Shown: positions 1 through 55,334 of the stretch, one piece after another
Layout of the letters: each line of letters begins with the position of its first letter
Numbering within the stretch: position 1 is the stretch's first letter
NCBI GenBank assembly: GCA_021397835.1
Contig: JAJFZO010000344.1
Coordinates: 6,758,001 to 6,822,000, forward strand
Reading direction: 5' to 3'
DNA length: 64,000 nt
DNA from: Moringa oleifera
Taxonomy: Eukaryota > Streptophyta > Magnoliopsida > Brassicales > Moringaceae
Program-made: the position numbers and the translations under genes
Notes under the pieces: generated by a model
What the model was told of the DNA's origin: nothing
The model's input: only the letters and a program-made list of their open reading frames with translations
Databases searched by the model: none

Positions 1-2326
1 TCGAATTTTAATTTATTGATATTAAATTAAATTTTAATTTAAAATAAAATAAAATTTTAAAAATATTTTTATTATTAATAATTTTAAATCTAAATTTAAA
101 ATATATATTTTTAAAATGTAAAAAAATTGATATATAAAATATTTAATTTAAATATTTTTAAATTTTGATAAAATTTAATTTAATTTAATTTAAAAATAAA
201 ATTTTAATTAGTATCATAAAATAAACATGATTTTTTGTAATATTTATTTTTTATATTTACTTATGTATAATTTTAAACATAAAATAAACTTAATTAATTA
301 TTTTTAATTGAAAATTTTTATTTAAATTTTTAAATTTTTTTATATTTTTAATTTGTTTCAATTGATAGGTACAATGATTTTGAGAAGTTTAAAAACATTT
401 TAGAAAAATGAGATTTTAATGATTTTACTTATATTTTTTATATAAATTATTTTGTCTTATAATAAATATTATATAAATTCTTAATATTTATCAATTAAAT
501 TCTTACGTTCAAAAAAATAATAAGTAAAATATTTGTTTATCAATTTGATTAAAATTAAATTACATATCAAATTACTATAAAAAATAAATTTCAATATTAA
601 AATACTTCACAAATTATTTAAATAAATTTTTTTATTTTATTTAGTGTTCATTACTTAAGTTTGAATAATTTTTTACTTAAATTTCTTTTGTAATTTTTTA
701 AATTTTTTTACAAATATGAATTTAGAAAAAAATGTATTTTGAATGCTCAATAATTGTGAATGAAAAATTTCAAGTTAAAATTTATTGCATAAAATTTCTA
801 ATTTAAAAATCTTAAATTGTTGAATTTTTTGAAAAATTTAATTTGGATCAAATTAATAAATTAAAATTTAATTTATCATTTTTTAACATGAGGATTTGTT
901 TGATAAAAATTTTGAGATTTTATATAAATTTCATCTTTTTTTAATTATCAATAAAATTCAAAAAAAATTATAAATCTATTTATATTCAATTCATTTGTAG
1001 TTTTATCCATTAAATTTAGGGTAAAAATCTCAAAAAATTATGATATTTACCTTATGTTACCAATCAAACCCTCATATTTAAAAATAAATAAATAAATTGA
1101 ACTTTGATTTATTAATTTAATTTAAATTGAACTTTAATTCAAATAACTATAAAAAATTAAAAGTATTTTTATTATTGAAATACTTCAAAAATAATTTAAA
1201 TGAATTATTCACTTTAGGTTCATTCTTCAAATTAAAGTAAGAATAAAAGTAATTTAAAACCATGAAGAATACTTTCCCTCCTAATGGTTATCCTAAATTA
1301 CTAGCCTAACAAACCCTAGTTGATGCGAAATAGCTAATTAAACCCTTTGTTACCCAAATTTGACGACATTAGCTGAAATCAGAGATTTTATTAGCGTAAA
1401 GGTGGGATTATAAAAAATTATCATGTGCAAAATGACAAGAACTGGTTTCTTTTAAATTCTTATTCTTTCTTCAAAACTTTAGGAAAGTGTATTCTTTGGA
1501 ATCGAGTGAAATCATTAATCGAATCAATGTAAAATCTCAATTAGGCATGTTAATATCATCATTTACTACATGTGCAACCAATTTTTTAAGTCAAATCTCA
1601 TTTCTTACTTCTCATTTCATTCTTCCATTTTATTGAAAATCTGTGATTCTCATTTATTTGTAGTATCTTTCTAGTACATTCTTAGTTTATCTTTCACTTT
1701 ATGCATATAGTAGAATTGGATCGGGTCACATGTTCGAGATTTTTTGAATGTTTACATGTAGTGTCGGGTGACCTAGTTTTTAATATTGGTAGTTAGATTT
1801 CAACTTGTTTTAGTTTTATATTCCTCGATTGGTTATTGAATATCTTGGTATTTTAATCCATCACATGCATAATGAGTAAGTGTAAGTGGCTATCCATATG
1901 CTTGAGTGAGATTCTTATTCATTTCTATATTTGGTTTGTCAATGACATATAATATCACTTAATCAAATTCTAAAATGAAGTGATCTTTGTTACCTTTATC
2001 TTTGCAGTTCAAATGCCACATATGTTATAATGGACAAATTTCGAACTCTAAATATGATTCAAATAATGTAGTTAGTTTTTTTTATCACAGTGACTATTTT
2101 TTTGTAGTAGAGATAATAGAGATGTTAAAAGAGGCTGAGGCTTGGCATGAACCTATCAAGTTTTTTTATTTAACACATAGAAAGACTATGGATAATGTCT
2201 CGAAGAACTTCAAAATGATGTAGCTATATTGAAGATGTTGTAGTTAACGTATAGTTGTAGTAGGGATGTTCTTATTCATATGCACAATGAATGAGGACGC
2301 AATAAGACGTAATAAGACACAAAGTA
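1..2326. other. A+T-rich intergenic DNA, no gene seen
   Basis: The first 1.25 kb is extremely A+T-rich with long poly-A, poly-T and TTTAAA-like runs and no credible reading frame. Base composition becomes more normal after about 1,260. The short open frame at 1987-2223 has no recognisable domain. It may be degenerate flanking sequence of the Mutator-like element that follows. Confidence 0.7.
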
Positions 2327-3715
2327 ATGTTAATCTCAGTGATGCAATATAATAATGTAAGGGATAATGTAGAGCAAGGTATCAATGAAAATATACACAA
2401 CACAGTTAATAATAGTGATGATGGGATAATTAATATGGATAAAGATGATATTGATGAAGATAACCTTATGGATATTGACTTTGAATTAAACATAGAAAAT
2501 GATGTTATGAATATGGCTAATCCTGACATGCCTACTAATAACATAGAGGTTGCTGGTCAGTTTAGGGAAAGCAAACCTATATTTGATGACTTTGACGTTT
2601 ACTACTTGAAGGAGCCACAAACTCCTATTGAATCTGATGATGACATTGATAATAATAGTAGAGCTCAAAAATTTAATATTAGTAGAGATATGAGAAACTC
2701 ACAAGTTACTTTGGGATGGTTCTTAAATTGCTTACTAAGGTCATAACAAAATATTCTATTAACAGAATGTATCATATTAAGTTCACTAAATTAGAAACCA
2801 ATAGACTTAAAGCTGTTTGCAAGGTTGAGAGTTGCAACTGGATTATTTTAGTCTCACAAGTTAGAAAAATGGTTTCTTTCGTAATTAATAACTTACAATC
2901 TGATCCACACGTATAACCAATCTTTTTGTAATAGACTTATGAGTGCCAAATTTATTGCAACGAAATATGTTAACATGTTTAGGAGAGAATCCAACATTAA
3001 AATTACTACTTTGATAGAGATTATTAAGGCAGACTTAGTTTATGAGGTATCTAAAGGAATTCATATTAGGGTTAAGAGATGTACTATAATAGATATCTAT
3101 GGTTCAAAGAATGAGCAATATAAGATGCTAAGAGATTACCGTAAAAAGGTTAGATTGCAAAATCTAGGGAGTTTTCTTATTTTGAGTTAGGACAGATCAA
3201 TACCTACTACAGATCTAATATTTCAGAAGATATATATTTGTTTAAATTCTTGTAAAAAAAGATTTTTAAAAAGATGCAGATCGATAATTAGTTTAGCAGT
3301 TTGTCATTTAAAGGGTAAAGCATAGGGATAACTTATGGTTGTAATTGGGATTGATGCTAATAACAATAACTATCCAATAGCTTATGCAGTCATCGATGCT
3401 AAAACGAAAGAGACATAAAATTGGTTCATTTAGCTATTGCTTGCTGATCTTAGCTCTGTTAGAGAGTATGGATAGACTTTCATATCAAACCAACAAAAAG
3501 TATGCCTTTTATATTATTTTTACTTTATTAATTTACTACAACATTTGACTATTTACTACTATTAAGGTTCATACAACCAATTTATGTGTTTGTTGTTATT
3601 CTATTTTATTTTTTTATTTCATTTACTTGATTCATTTAATTATTTACTAATGACTGATATGCTTATATATTTGTTAAGGGATTAGTTCTTACATTTGAGA
3701 AACTTAAAATGGAGT
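2327..3715 (+). pseudogene. Mutator-like (MULE) transposase remnant
   Basis: This is a decayed MuDR-type transposase. In order, the reading holds an acidic leader (about 2327-2700), a frameshift near 2716, a MuDR DNA-binding-like segment (IKFTKLETNRLKAVCK followed by a C-x-W motif, about 2760-2850), and then a second frame from 2939 with the typical stretch ending in KYVNMFRRESNIK. The start of the catalytic MULE core follows (CHLKG, then GIDANNNNYPIAYAV near 3340-3390), interrupted by in-frame stops. The match appears to resume at 3677 (GLVLTFEKL) after about 175 non-coding bases, so an intron or small insertion separates it from the QQK at 3498. The rest of the core, the SWIM zinc finger and any terminal inverted repeats are missing or unrecognisable. 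It cannot make an active transposase. Confidence 0.8.
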
Positions 3716-6297
3716 ATACAATTTATAAGTTATTTTTCAGATATTTCAACAATAAAAATAGCATTAATATTTTGTAGCTATTTGAGTTCAAATTCAAATT
3801 AATCCAAATTAAAACTTTAGAATCATGCGCAACTAAAAAATTTGAAATGACAAAATTTAAACTGAAATCTAAAAAGAAAAAATTGGGGGTTTTCTTTTTA
3901 AATATTTCCCCTTAACATAATAATGCATAATGATTCATTATATATCATCCATTGTTTGCAATCATATAAACTATATTCATTTTTTTGTTAATATTAAATT
4001 TAATGAGTTGAGAATGATAAATTATGCGAAATTTATTTAACTACATGTAATGTCAAGATAATGATAATGATAAATCATATCAACTATATGTTACACTATT
4101 TATATTTAAAAAATGAATATAAATATTTAACTTAAACAAAAGTGGAAGCATTAATTAATAAAAATAATAATAAATTATTGATCATTTCTAGGATTATATA
4201 TATAACCTATCATCTTCATACATCCATCGCTAAATAAGGTTAACACTTAACACAACATTGAGCTTAAATGATACCTAACATTTTTTGAGAAGACATCAAA
4301 CATTATCATCAATCCATTTTTACCAAACAAGCGACACTCTTCCCTTGAACCAACATCAAAGTGCAACAGCTATTCTTGTGAAGAAAGTGCTTCACAAAAG
4401 TGTACTTCTTCAACTGCATAATAATGTGAAATGACAATTGCAATATTAAAATGCACCAAACATAAAAAGATGTGCATATTGACATTATCAAAATGACATA
4501 ATATAGAAACCCTTGGTAGCTTACATGTGATGATCAAAATTAACTATCTAACTAGAAAAATATCTTATTCAGTTTATTTTGTTTGTCATTCATGAAGAGA
4601 ACTATGGTCCGTAGATAGCAAGTTTTTCAAACGCGAACCAACCATCCTTGTTGTTAGGAGGAGCAACTCAAGAGGGCAAGCAATTGGGATAAATGTTTAC
4701 ATTTCCAATTTCAAGTTGGATCTCACCTAAAATTGAGTCCTACTTAATTTTTATTAATTTTTTAAAAATAATAAATAATATTTAAATATTTCTATATAAA
4801 ATTCAAATTCAAGTTAAAATTTTAAGTATAGTTTATTGAATTTATTAAAGCAAACAAAGTGAATGAGTTATGGCAAATAGTCTATTTTACTTTAAGTCTT
4901 TTTATTCATTTTATTTTTAATTTTTTAAATATTACTATTTGCATGAAAAATAATAATGATACAATTCATCTATTTTTATATATATTTTAAAATTTTAACT
5001 TAATTTTTATATATTTATTAAAAATATTATATAAAATTCAAATATTTACTTCATATTATCAATTGAATCTTGTAATAACTTAAACACTGATATGTCAAAT
5101 TAGACTAAATTAAATTCTGTTAAAAAATTTAAAAATAAAGAATATTCAAATTAAAGATCTTACACAATAAATTTTAACTTAAAATTTTTCATATATGTAA
5201 ATAAATATTTAAATTACTATAAAAAAACTTCAAAATTATTTGAAAACTGAAAAATACATATTTTTTAAATTTATACTATTAAAAATTTTAAAAAATTATA
5301 AAAATAAATCATACACCGAAAATTATCCAAATTTAAAAAGTAAATCGAAGCGAAATGAAAATTTTATTTAAGTTATTTTTTAAAGTATTTCAATAATAAA
5401 AATACCTTAATTTTTTATGATCATTTGTGTTAAAATTCAATTTGATACCATATTGATAGTTTAAAATTCGATTTATCACTTTTTGAATATAAAAATTTGA
5501 TGGACAACATAAAGTAAATATTAAGATTTTATATAACTTTTTAATTTTTTAAAAAATATTAAAAAATAATTTTCATCAATTATAATTTTAACTAAAAAAA
5601 TTATTTGATATGCTATCTAGATTTATTTGATGAATTAAAATTTTTTTAAAAAAACTTTACAAACAAAAATAAAAACACCACTTCAAATATTAAATTTTAT
5701 AAAAATATATATATATTTCAAATGCATGAATTGTTTATAAAATATTATCAATAATAGTTGTAATAATTATTACTGTAAAAAATTCAAAAATTAAAATTAA
5801 GAAAACTTATGTTTAAATATGTCAAAAAATAAATAAATGAATCAATTATCAATTAAAAAATTTATTATCAAAATTTGGGACCTCTTTGCTTCAGGCTCAT
5901 CAACATGTGGGATTTATTTTCAAAAAATTAAATAAAATATTATATTTTTGTATATAAATAATTAAAAAGCTCCACTAAGACCACATTTGGCTGAGCTCTG
6001 CTTAGTATACAGCCTTGATCCACCAACTTAAAAACCAATATGATAAATTTCTCAACATGGGATTGAAAACCCATACGCGTCTAAATAAAATAACATATCA
6101 GATAGGCAAATACTCAATTGAGGGAAGAAATGCCACAAATCTTACTAGTGATCAATTTTCAGAGAAATGAAATTATTTTCATTAAGGATGGAAACAAATT
6201 GGGTTTCTATAAATGCTTTAATTTAACCCAACAATAATAGGACAGATTTTAGAATTACTTCGGTAGATCAGAATACAGGGCACGTATGTCTGTATGT

Positions 6298-6305
<8 letters not shown>
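3716..6305. other. A+T-rich intergenic DNA, no gene seen
   Basis: This 2.6 kb stretch has no convincing coding region on either strand. It is dominated by A/T homopolymers and degenerate TTTAAATT-like sequence resembling the first kilobase of the window. Confidence 0.65.

Positions 6306-6331
<26 letters not shown>
6306..6331. repeat. (AT)13 microsatellite
   Basis: An uninterrupted AT dinucleotide run flanked by a CATA-rich start. A second AT run of about the same length lies 0.8 kb away at 7088-7114. Confidence 0.95.
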
Positions 6332-6333
<2 letters not shown>

Positions 6334-7463
6334 GTGGCTTTTGAATTTTTCCAAATGTCTCTGGTATGTATTTCTATGAATATGACGGATTTATATGCAA
6401 GAGGGCAAAGGATAAATTACTCGAAAGAACGACAGGCATACAAGAATTTGCTCACATTGTTTCCAGCCAACGCCATCAAAAATATAGTTTCTCAAAAAAA
6501 CTGAAATCCCTGATCACAGTTGCATAACAGCACAGCTAAAGATTAGGACACTAATAGCTACAGCTACAGCAACTACAAAGATTGTAAGAGACTACTGGCC
6601 ATACCACTAACTTGGCAGTCAGCTTCCATGCAAATTAGCTGATAGACTGTTCATCTCTGTATGCATTCTTGTCTTGGTTTTTGGTTGCTACTTTATGCTG
6701 AAACCCCCTGACTGCGTGAAGCCCATGTAGTCACCAGTATTGCCTGGCTTTCTGTGATTGTGTGGCCACAGGCTCCTGGATCCTTTTCTACCCATCCTTC
6801 AGAGAAAGTTGCCTAAGGGTTTAAACTGCTGCAGAAGAATAACAAATCAACTTCCATGAGAAATCCAGACCATGTAAAAGAATGACAATTTTAAAGAATG
6901 CAGTACTGGAACAGAACATATTGCCGATCCAATAAAAAAACTTGGAGACCATTGATTTCACACATATGTTTTAAGATATTAAATGACAACAACACTTCAT
7001 TAACAAAGCAGCATCTGAGTTGTGATGTTGTGTAAGAGTAAGAAAAGGTGTCTTGCTCGTACTCTAACATACTGGACTGCAAAAAACATATATATATATA
7101 TATATATATATATAACTTCAGTAGCACTGTAGGGAGTTTTGCTCTGTAATATGGCTGGAACACTACTCTGGATAGAGCATCAACATGGCAAAAGCTCTTT
7201 GTTTGCCATCTTCAAAACTCAACAATCAGAGACTACATTTTGTTCACCTTACACAACTTCCACTACACCTAGGACCCAACCATCTACCAATATATTCTCA
7301 CCATGTCAGGTGCGAGTAACAGCAAGCATGTCTACTACCTTGAGAAAAGACGGTTAATCACTAAATTGGTAACGGCTTATTTCACTTAAGAACTGCTGAC
7401 GTGCTTTACTAGAACAAAGAGCATAACAGAGAATTTCAAACACTAGATCTGTTACAAGAACAT
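6332..7463. other. Region downstream of the SRO gene, no coding frame recognised
   Basis: This lies just 3' of the SRO stop codon (that gene is on the minus strand) and probably contains its 3' untranslated region and polyadenylation site. The exact site cannot be chosen from sequence alone. Base composition is closer to transcribed DNA than to the A+T-rich flank. No frame has a recognisable product. Confidence 0.5.
7088..7114. repeat. (AT)n microsatellite, about 13 units
   Basis: Uninterrupted AT run just downstream of the SRO gene, preceded by an A6 tract and followed by AACTTCAG. Confidence 0.95.
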
Positions 7464-8927
7464 CTATTCTGTAAGTACCTTAACCCTGGAAGATTTGATG
7501 ACCTCAATCAACAACTCATCTCCTGCTATTCGCCTCAATTGTCGTATCAGCTCACTCCGTGAAATTTTCCTCTCCTGAAGAACAAAAGTGGAATGATAAG
7601 AGATCAAGCCATAACTATAGAAGGAAAAGAAGGCGAAAGAAGGGTAATGTCTAATCCACTTTGACAAACACAGTTCAGTAGCACTTACTGCATAATCTCT
7701 ATGGCACTTCGAGATCAATCGCATTGAAGAGGGAGGCAGGTGTTTCAAAAGCTCGGAAATTAGAGCAGTGAATGGCATCCAGGGCGAAGACGGTTTCTTC
7801 AAAGAATCGGGAAAACCCACAAACCCTAGGCAAATAACCAAATCAAATGAGCACGTCATCCCCGTCGAATAACTAGCAATATTGGGATTGGAAAACACAG
7901 TTTCTTGCACATGAAAAGAGAAGTAAAGAGCGGATAGAAGAGCAGAAGAGAAGTGAAGAGAGGATAGCAGAGGAGAAGAGAAAAGAAGGAAGACCCTGAA
8001 ATGATATATATGCTTTATGGCATACCTCTCAATGGCGGCGTTCTGAAGCTTATGACAAACTCCGGCAAGATATGAGTGTTCATGTGCGTGCTCCAGATGA
8101 TAAACTTCTTGGGCGATGATAAGCTCACACCGGAATCAAACTCTACAGAACTAGGACGAGACTGGTCAGAACCAGGATGCACCACCTCTGCCTTGCCCAG
8201 TATAACCCGACAAAGCAACAAATGCCGCAGCCCATCTCTATCAACAACAGAGTTCCTTACACTACAAAGCAAAGAAACCTATCAAACACTATAGAGAGAA
8301 ACCAGAGGTTCCCAATCAACAACCAAGAAATATTATTTAGTACGGAGAAGATGCTCACCATTCCATAGGGGAATTATCCGGGGAGAGATACACGCCATGC
8401 CCATACAACCCATTGTTCTTAGGCTCTCCGCAATTACCAAAACCATGCTCGACAAGCCCGGGTATTTCATCTCTGGAAGTAGCATACCAAGCAAACTTCA
8501 CATTTGCATCACCGCCACATTTGGTCTCTGTTGCTCTTGTGAAAATGTGAAAGCTTTGCATCCTAGCTTGTCCCATGATGCTTTGGAATCTATTTCTACA
8601 AATTGACACGACCTTGGTTTGTGCGCCAAGGGAACCCAAACACGAAAGAAATCTTCGCTTAATGAGATCATGGATCTTGTTCTCTGCATCCAATTTAATC
8701 AATCCATTACCAAATGACGGGGATTGATCATAAGAAGGCCCAGACACGCAACTTTCACAATCCGAAACCAGTGATTCATCATCGTGGGCTGGGTCCAAAA
8801 CCGAATCCGAACTATGCGCTGGGTTAATTTGACCATCTAATGCATGCTTCGAAATAATGTCTGGCAATAAAACAGCAGGTCCAATTTGTGCAGAAGTTAA
8901 GGGACAAGGCTCTTGGTGATAAGCCAT
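7464..8927 (-). CDS. SRO: SRO-family protein (PARP-like domain plus RST domain), SRO2/SRO5-like
   Basis: Plant-specific SIMILAR TO RCD-ONE protein of the short class without a WWE domain. I read four coding exons: 8359-8927, 8026-8261, 7689-7825 and 7464-7574. All junctions are GT-AG and in frame, giving about 350 residues, close to the roughly 310-325 of Arabidopsis SRO2 and SRO5. Residues 1-75 are acidic and poorly conserved. The PARP-like fold runs from about 80 to 268, with FAWYATS at 145-151 and LYGHGVYLSP at 174-183. The RST protein-interaction domain is about 278-343 (PSSPWMPF, then RKISRSELIRQLR). The canonical PARP histidine (HGT) is replaced by WYAT, so ADP-ribosyl transferase activity is unlikely, as known for this family. 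These proteins bind transcription factors in stress responses. The last exon could instead splice at AAG|GTACTT (donor at 7475), changing only the final residues. Confidence 0.92.
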
Positions 8928-9480
8928 ATCAGCGACAAATCAATAAGAGATACAGACGCTGAAATTTAAAACAGGTTTCAAATTCAAAACCGATAAGAAG
9001 AACTTTTCAAATAGGCGACGACTTCAAAACGATATTTCTAAAAGAACAGTAGGAAGGATCAAAACAACAACGGCGGAAACTATTTTGACAGGATTTCCTA
9101 TCAAAATCCCAAGGGAGTCAGAATTCCAATCGTGTCCATAAGAAACAAACAAAACAAGGAAAAATCAGCGAATTAAGGAAGACGAAAGAAAAAGCTCAGC
9201 AATATTGACAAGAAAGCCGATCAAAGCAAACCTGAAATCAAGCTAATGATACACATCGTTGTAATAAAAGAGATCCTGCATTAAGAAGGCTATATAGAAA
9301 GAACTAGACGAAAGGGGTATATATCTGAAAAACGCAAAACAACGAAAACTGAAGAAACAAGAAGAAGAAGAAGAAGCAAGCCCCTAAACCAGAAAAGAGA
9401 GAACTTTGTGAATAAAAAAGGATGAGCGTGTGGGTATGCGATGAAATGATGCCCTGCTAATTATAATAAAAAAAAGGTCG
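8928..9480 (-). promoter_or_regulatory. Probable 5' leader and promoter region of the SRO gene
   Basis: Upstream of the SRO start codon (minus strand) lies about 0.5 kb without a gene. On the coding strand it carries a pyrimidine-rich TTC repeat (complement of the GAA run at 9361-9378) typical of plant leaders. A TATA-like CTATATAG at about 9289-9296 is a possible core element. The transcription start was not determined, and a leader intron is possible. Confidence 0.4.
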
Positions 9481-11344
9481 AAGTTTATACCAGAAACAGG
9501 GGAAGCGAACTGACATGAAAGCAGAAAAAGGATTCGCAAAGGCATTTATACCTGATGGGATGGGTCGGTTCTTTAAGGAAAATCCTTTCTTTTTTTTTTT
9601 TTTGAAAACTCTTTTTTAATAAAGGTTTTTCTTATAGCATTATCAATATTAAAATTATTTTTTGCTATTTTATAATCCTATAACGACATTTTAAATTTGC
9701 ATCTATTTTTTACAAAGTGACGTGTCGAATAATTTATTAATAATTTTACAAAATTAAAAATAAAAATAAAATTAGGTCTTATTTTGGCTTTTCTGTAAAG
9801 AAACGTTTACTTGGGGAAGAGGGACCAGAGAACCGACTTGTAGTCCCAATCCTAGTGAGTTTACGAACGGGCTTTGGCGGTGCGGCGCTAATTGTTTCTT
9901 GGGGCCCGTCGTTTTAGCAAATAATGGGTGAATGGGGAGACAGCACGGATTTGGAATCGGCACTACTGTTCAAATGGCCGTACTATCCTTAGATGGTGAG
10001 CATGCCGTCCCTTGTTTGGCAAGTGGTGGGCCCACCTGTTTACCTTGCGTGGTGCTTCTGTTTACCTCGTTCGGGAAAGTTTCCAGAAAGCACGCTCACA
10101 GTTTTATTGTGCATTATCCAGATTCTACCATGTCAAAGTCATTTTAATATTGAATCAGAATTTTATGTTAATTTTAATTGTGTTAAATTTTTTAAAAATA
10201 ATGATACGAAATAATTTAATAAAATAAATACCTATTTTTTATATAATTATTTTAAATTATATAAATATTTACATTTTATATAAATACTTTATATAAATTT
10301 AAAGTCAACAGATAGTTTTTTTATTTTTATTTATTTTTTAATATTTAATATTTAATATTCTTTTCTTCATTAAGAGTCTGTCTTTTCACTTCATCCCCAA
10401 GGTTTGATTCCTTAAATTCTTTATTAATCTAACCAGTGTAGCCTAACAATTGAATCTAGAGATTTCTTTTCTTTGTTTTTCTTTTTGGAGAAATTCGCTA
10501 ATGGGGAAGCCGCTTTGTTTATAAAGTACCCAATCTTTGACTAGATTTCTTCATAATCCTATTAAAAACACAGTATACTATGACGTGCGTGATGGATTTT
10601 CTTTGATAATGTTTTATTAAGCCATATGCATCGCGTGACTAGTTTAATCATATGATGATAGCTTTCCCACCTCGTTAATTAATACCAATATGAGGCCTAA
10701 ACAGTCCCAGGCTCATGGGCCAAGGTCTATGGGCCAGTCTCCTTCATCATAGAAACTGGCTTATGCACCAAGCTTGCCTTTTGGTGCATAGGAAGGTAAA
10801 GTGGCCGGTTTTGCCAAAACAAGGTGGTAGAGACGCTGTTTTCCTGTATACCATGTCTGTGAAAACAGCTTGCAAATTTGCTAAGACAAGAACTAGCTGT
10901 TTGCTTTTGGTTTTTTCTCCCCTTTCTTTTTTAACCAAACAGGCGAGAGTATGAATAATTTAATTAGACACCCACACTCTTCCCTGTGCCAAAATAGTAT
11001 GAATTTCACTCTGTACATTAACCCAGCATTTTTTGAAACTTGGAGGAATCTATCTGCGGAATAATATAGGTTAAATTATTCGCCAATGAAAGTTGGACAA
11101 AAAGCTTTCAATTCTGACAAGACAGAGGTTAAGCAAGGCCATCTGAAACACTACAGGAGTTTAGCTAGGGCCTGCGCTTGTCGCAAACACTTTGATGGCA
11201 CTACAGAAGTATAAGCCAGAAAAAGATGTGAAGTTACCAGTAATGGTAATAGAGCTAAAACAGTGGCACAGCTTACTCGACAACAGTCTTGCAATACACA
11301 GTCGCAAAAAAACCTGAATGAGAAGGTAGAAGGGGGAGGGGAGG

Positions 11345-11379
11345 AAGGTAAAGCCGACTATGCAAGATGATTGGGTGCC
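11345..11379 (+). repeat. Degenerate ~30-base repeat, copy A
   Basis: Sequence beginning AAGGTAAAGCCG and ending GATTGGGTGCC. It closely matches copy B at 12,129-12,162 and more loosely copy C at 12,179-12,208. Function unknown. Confidence 0.6.
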
Positions 11380-12128
11380 GTGCAAGCAAAACGAATTCGA
11401 AGAACCTGATAGATTACAGATGGATTAATATAAAATAATTAAGATACAAAAGTGAATTTGAAATTGATAACTAGTTGACCACTATGTTGTCACCCAGTGG
11501 GTTAAGCTTCTTCCTGAAGAGAGCATCCAACCCAGCTATGCACAGTCTCAAAGTGGCTTTCCTGGGCTAGGCTGCAAGTTCTCTGAAGCTGGTTGCTTTG
11601 GAAGAGGCTCTGCTGTTCAAGAAGGGGCAGCGAATTCCTGACCATTAATTATTGATCTTATTTACCAAGTTCTTAATCAAAACACGTGGGAAACAAGGTC
11701 CTACATGAACCTGAGACCCAGTTTCATAATTCATCAACATCAACTAGAGCATTAATTTGATAACACAACTTATTACTCCACCCTTGAGTCTCCATCATGC
11801 ATCATTCTATAACCAACCATACGTTAGTCGCACGGATCTCCGCAAGAATACAAAATGTTTTAATTCTTTTACTTTAGACCTTTGCAATATTTTGCTAGGA
11901 TAATATACAGTGGACTATAACCAATTACGATGCTAAAAAGTAAAGACACAACAGGAAGGACACAGAATTAACTATTGATGTGACAGAAGCTTAAGTAATA
12001 TGGATCACCATTAGAGCTCAGCAAATAACACGTCTTGCTGTATATACATGTACAACCAATACTCAGCACTCTGAATGAAGAATGCACAACAAAAAGCTCA
12101 GCAAATTCGGTGGGCAGGGTTGGAGAAG

Positions 12129-12208
12129 AAGGTAAAGCCGCCTTTACAAGATGATTGGTGCCCCCAATCATGTGGTTGAAGGAAAAGCCGCCCGTACAAG
12201 ACAGTGCC
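12129..12208 (+). repeat. Degenerate ~30-base repeats, copies B and C, in the ATM 3' UTR
   Basis: Copy B (12,129-12,162, AAGGTAAAGCCGCC...GATTGGTGCC) and copy C (12,179-12,208, AAGGAAAAGCCGCC...CAGTGCC) lie within 100 bases downstream of the ATM stop codon. They match copy A some 750 bases further down. On the transcribed strand they read GGCACC...GGCTTTACCTT. Confidence 0.55.
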
Positions 12209-12221
12209 AAAATGAATTATA

Positions 12222-55334
<43,113 letters not shown>

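Larger units (their letters stand above)
9481..12221. other. Intergenic region between SRO and ATM, including the ATM 3' untranslated region
   Basis: No coding region is recognisable. The part nearest 12,221 lies directly downstream of the ATM stop codon and should hold its 3' UTR. The block from 9,590 to 10,380 is A+T-rich with poly-T at about 9592-9603. Three degenerate copies of a roughly 30-base motif are annotated separately. Short open frames here have no domain. Confidence 0.5.

Noticed and set aside
9772..10227. Several overlapping 60-75 codon open frames between SRO and ATM
   Set aside because: They overlap in different frames, lack domains and have no splice or promoter support.
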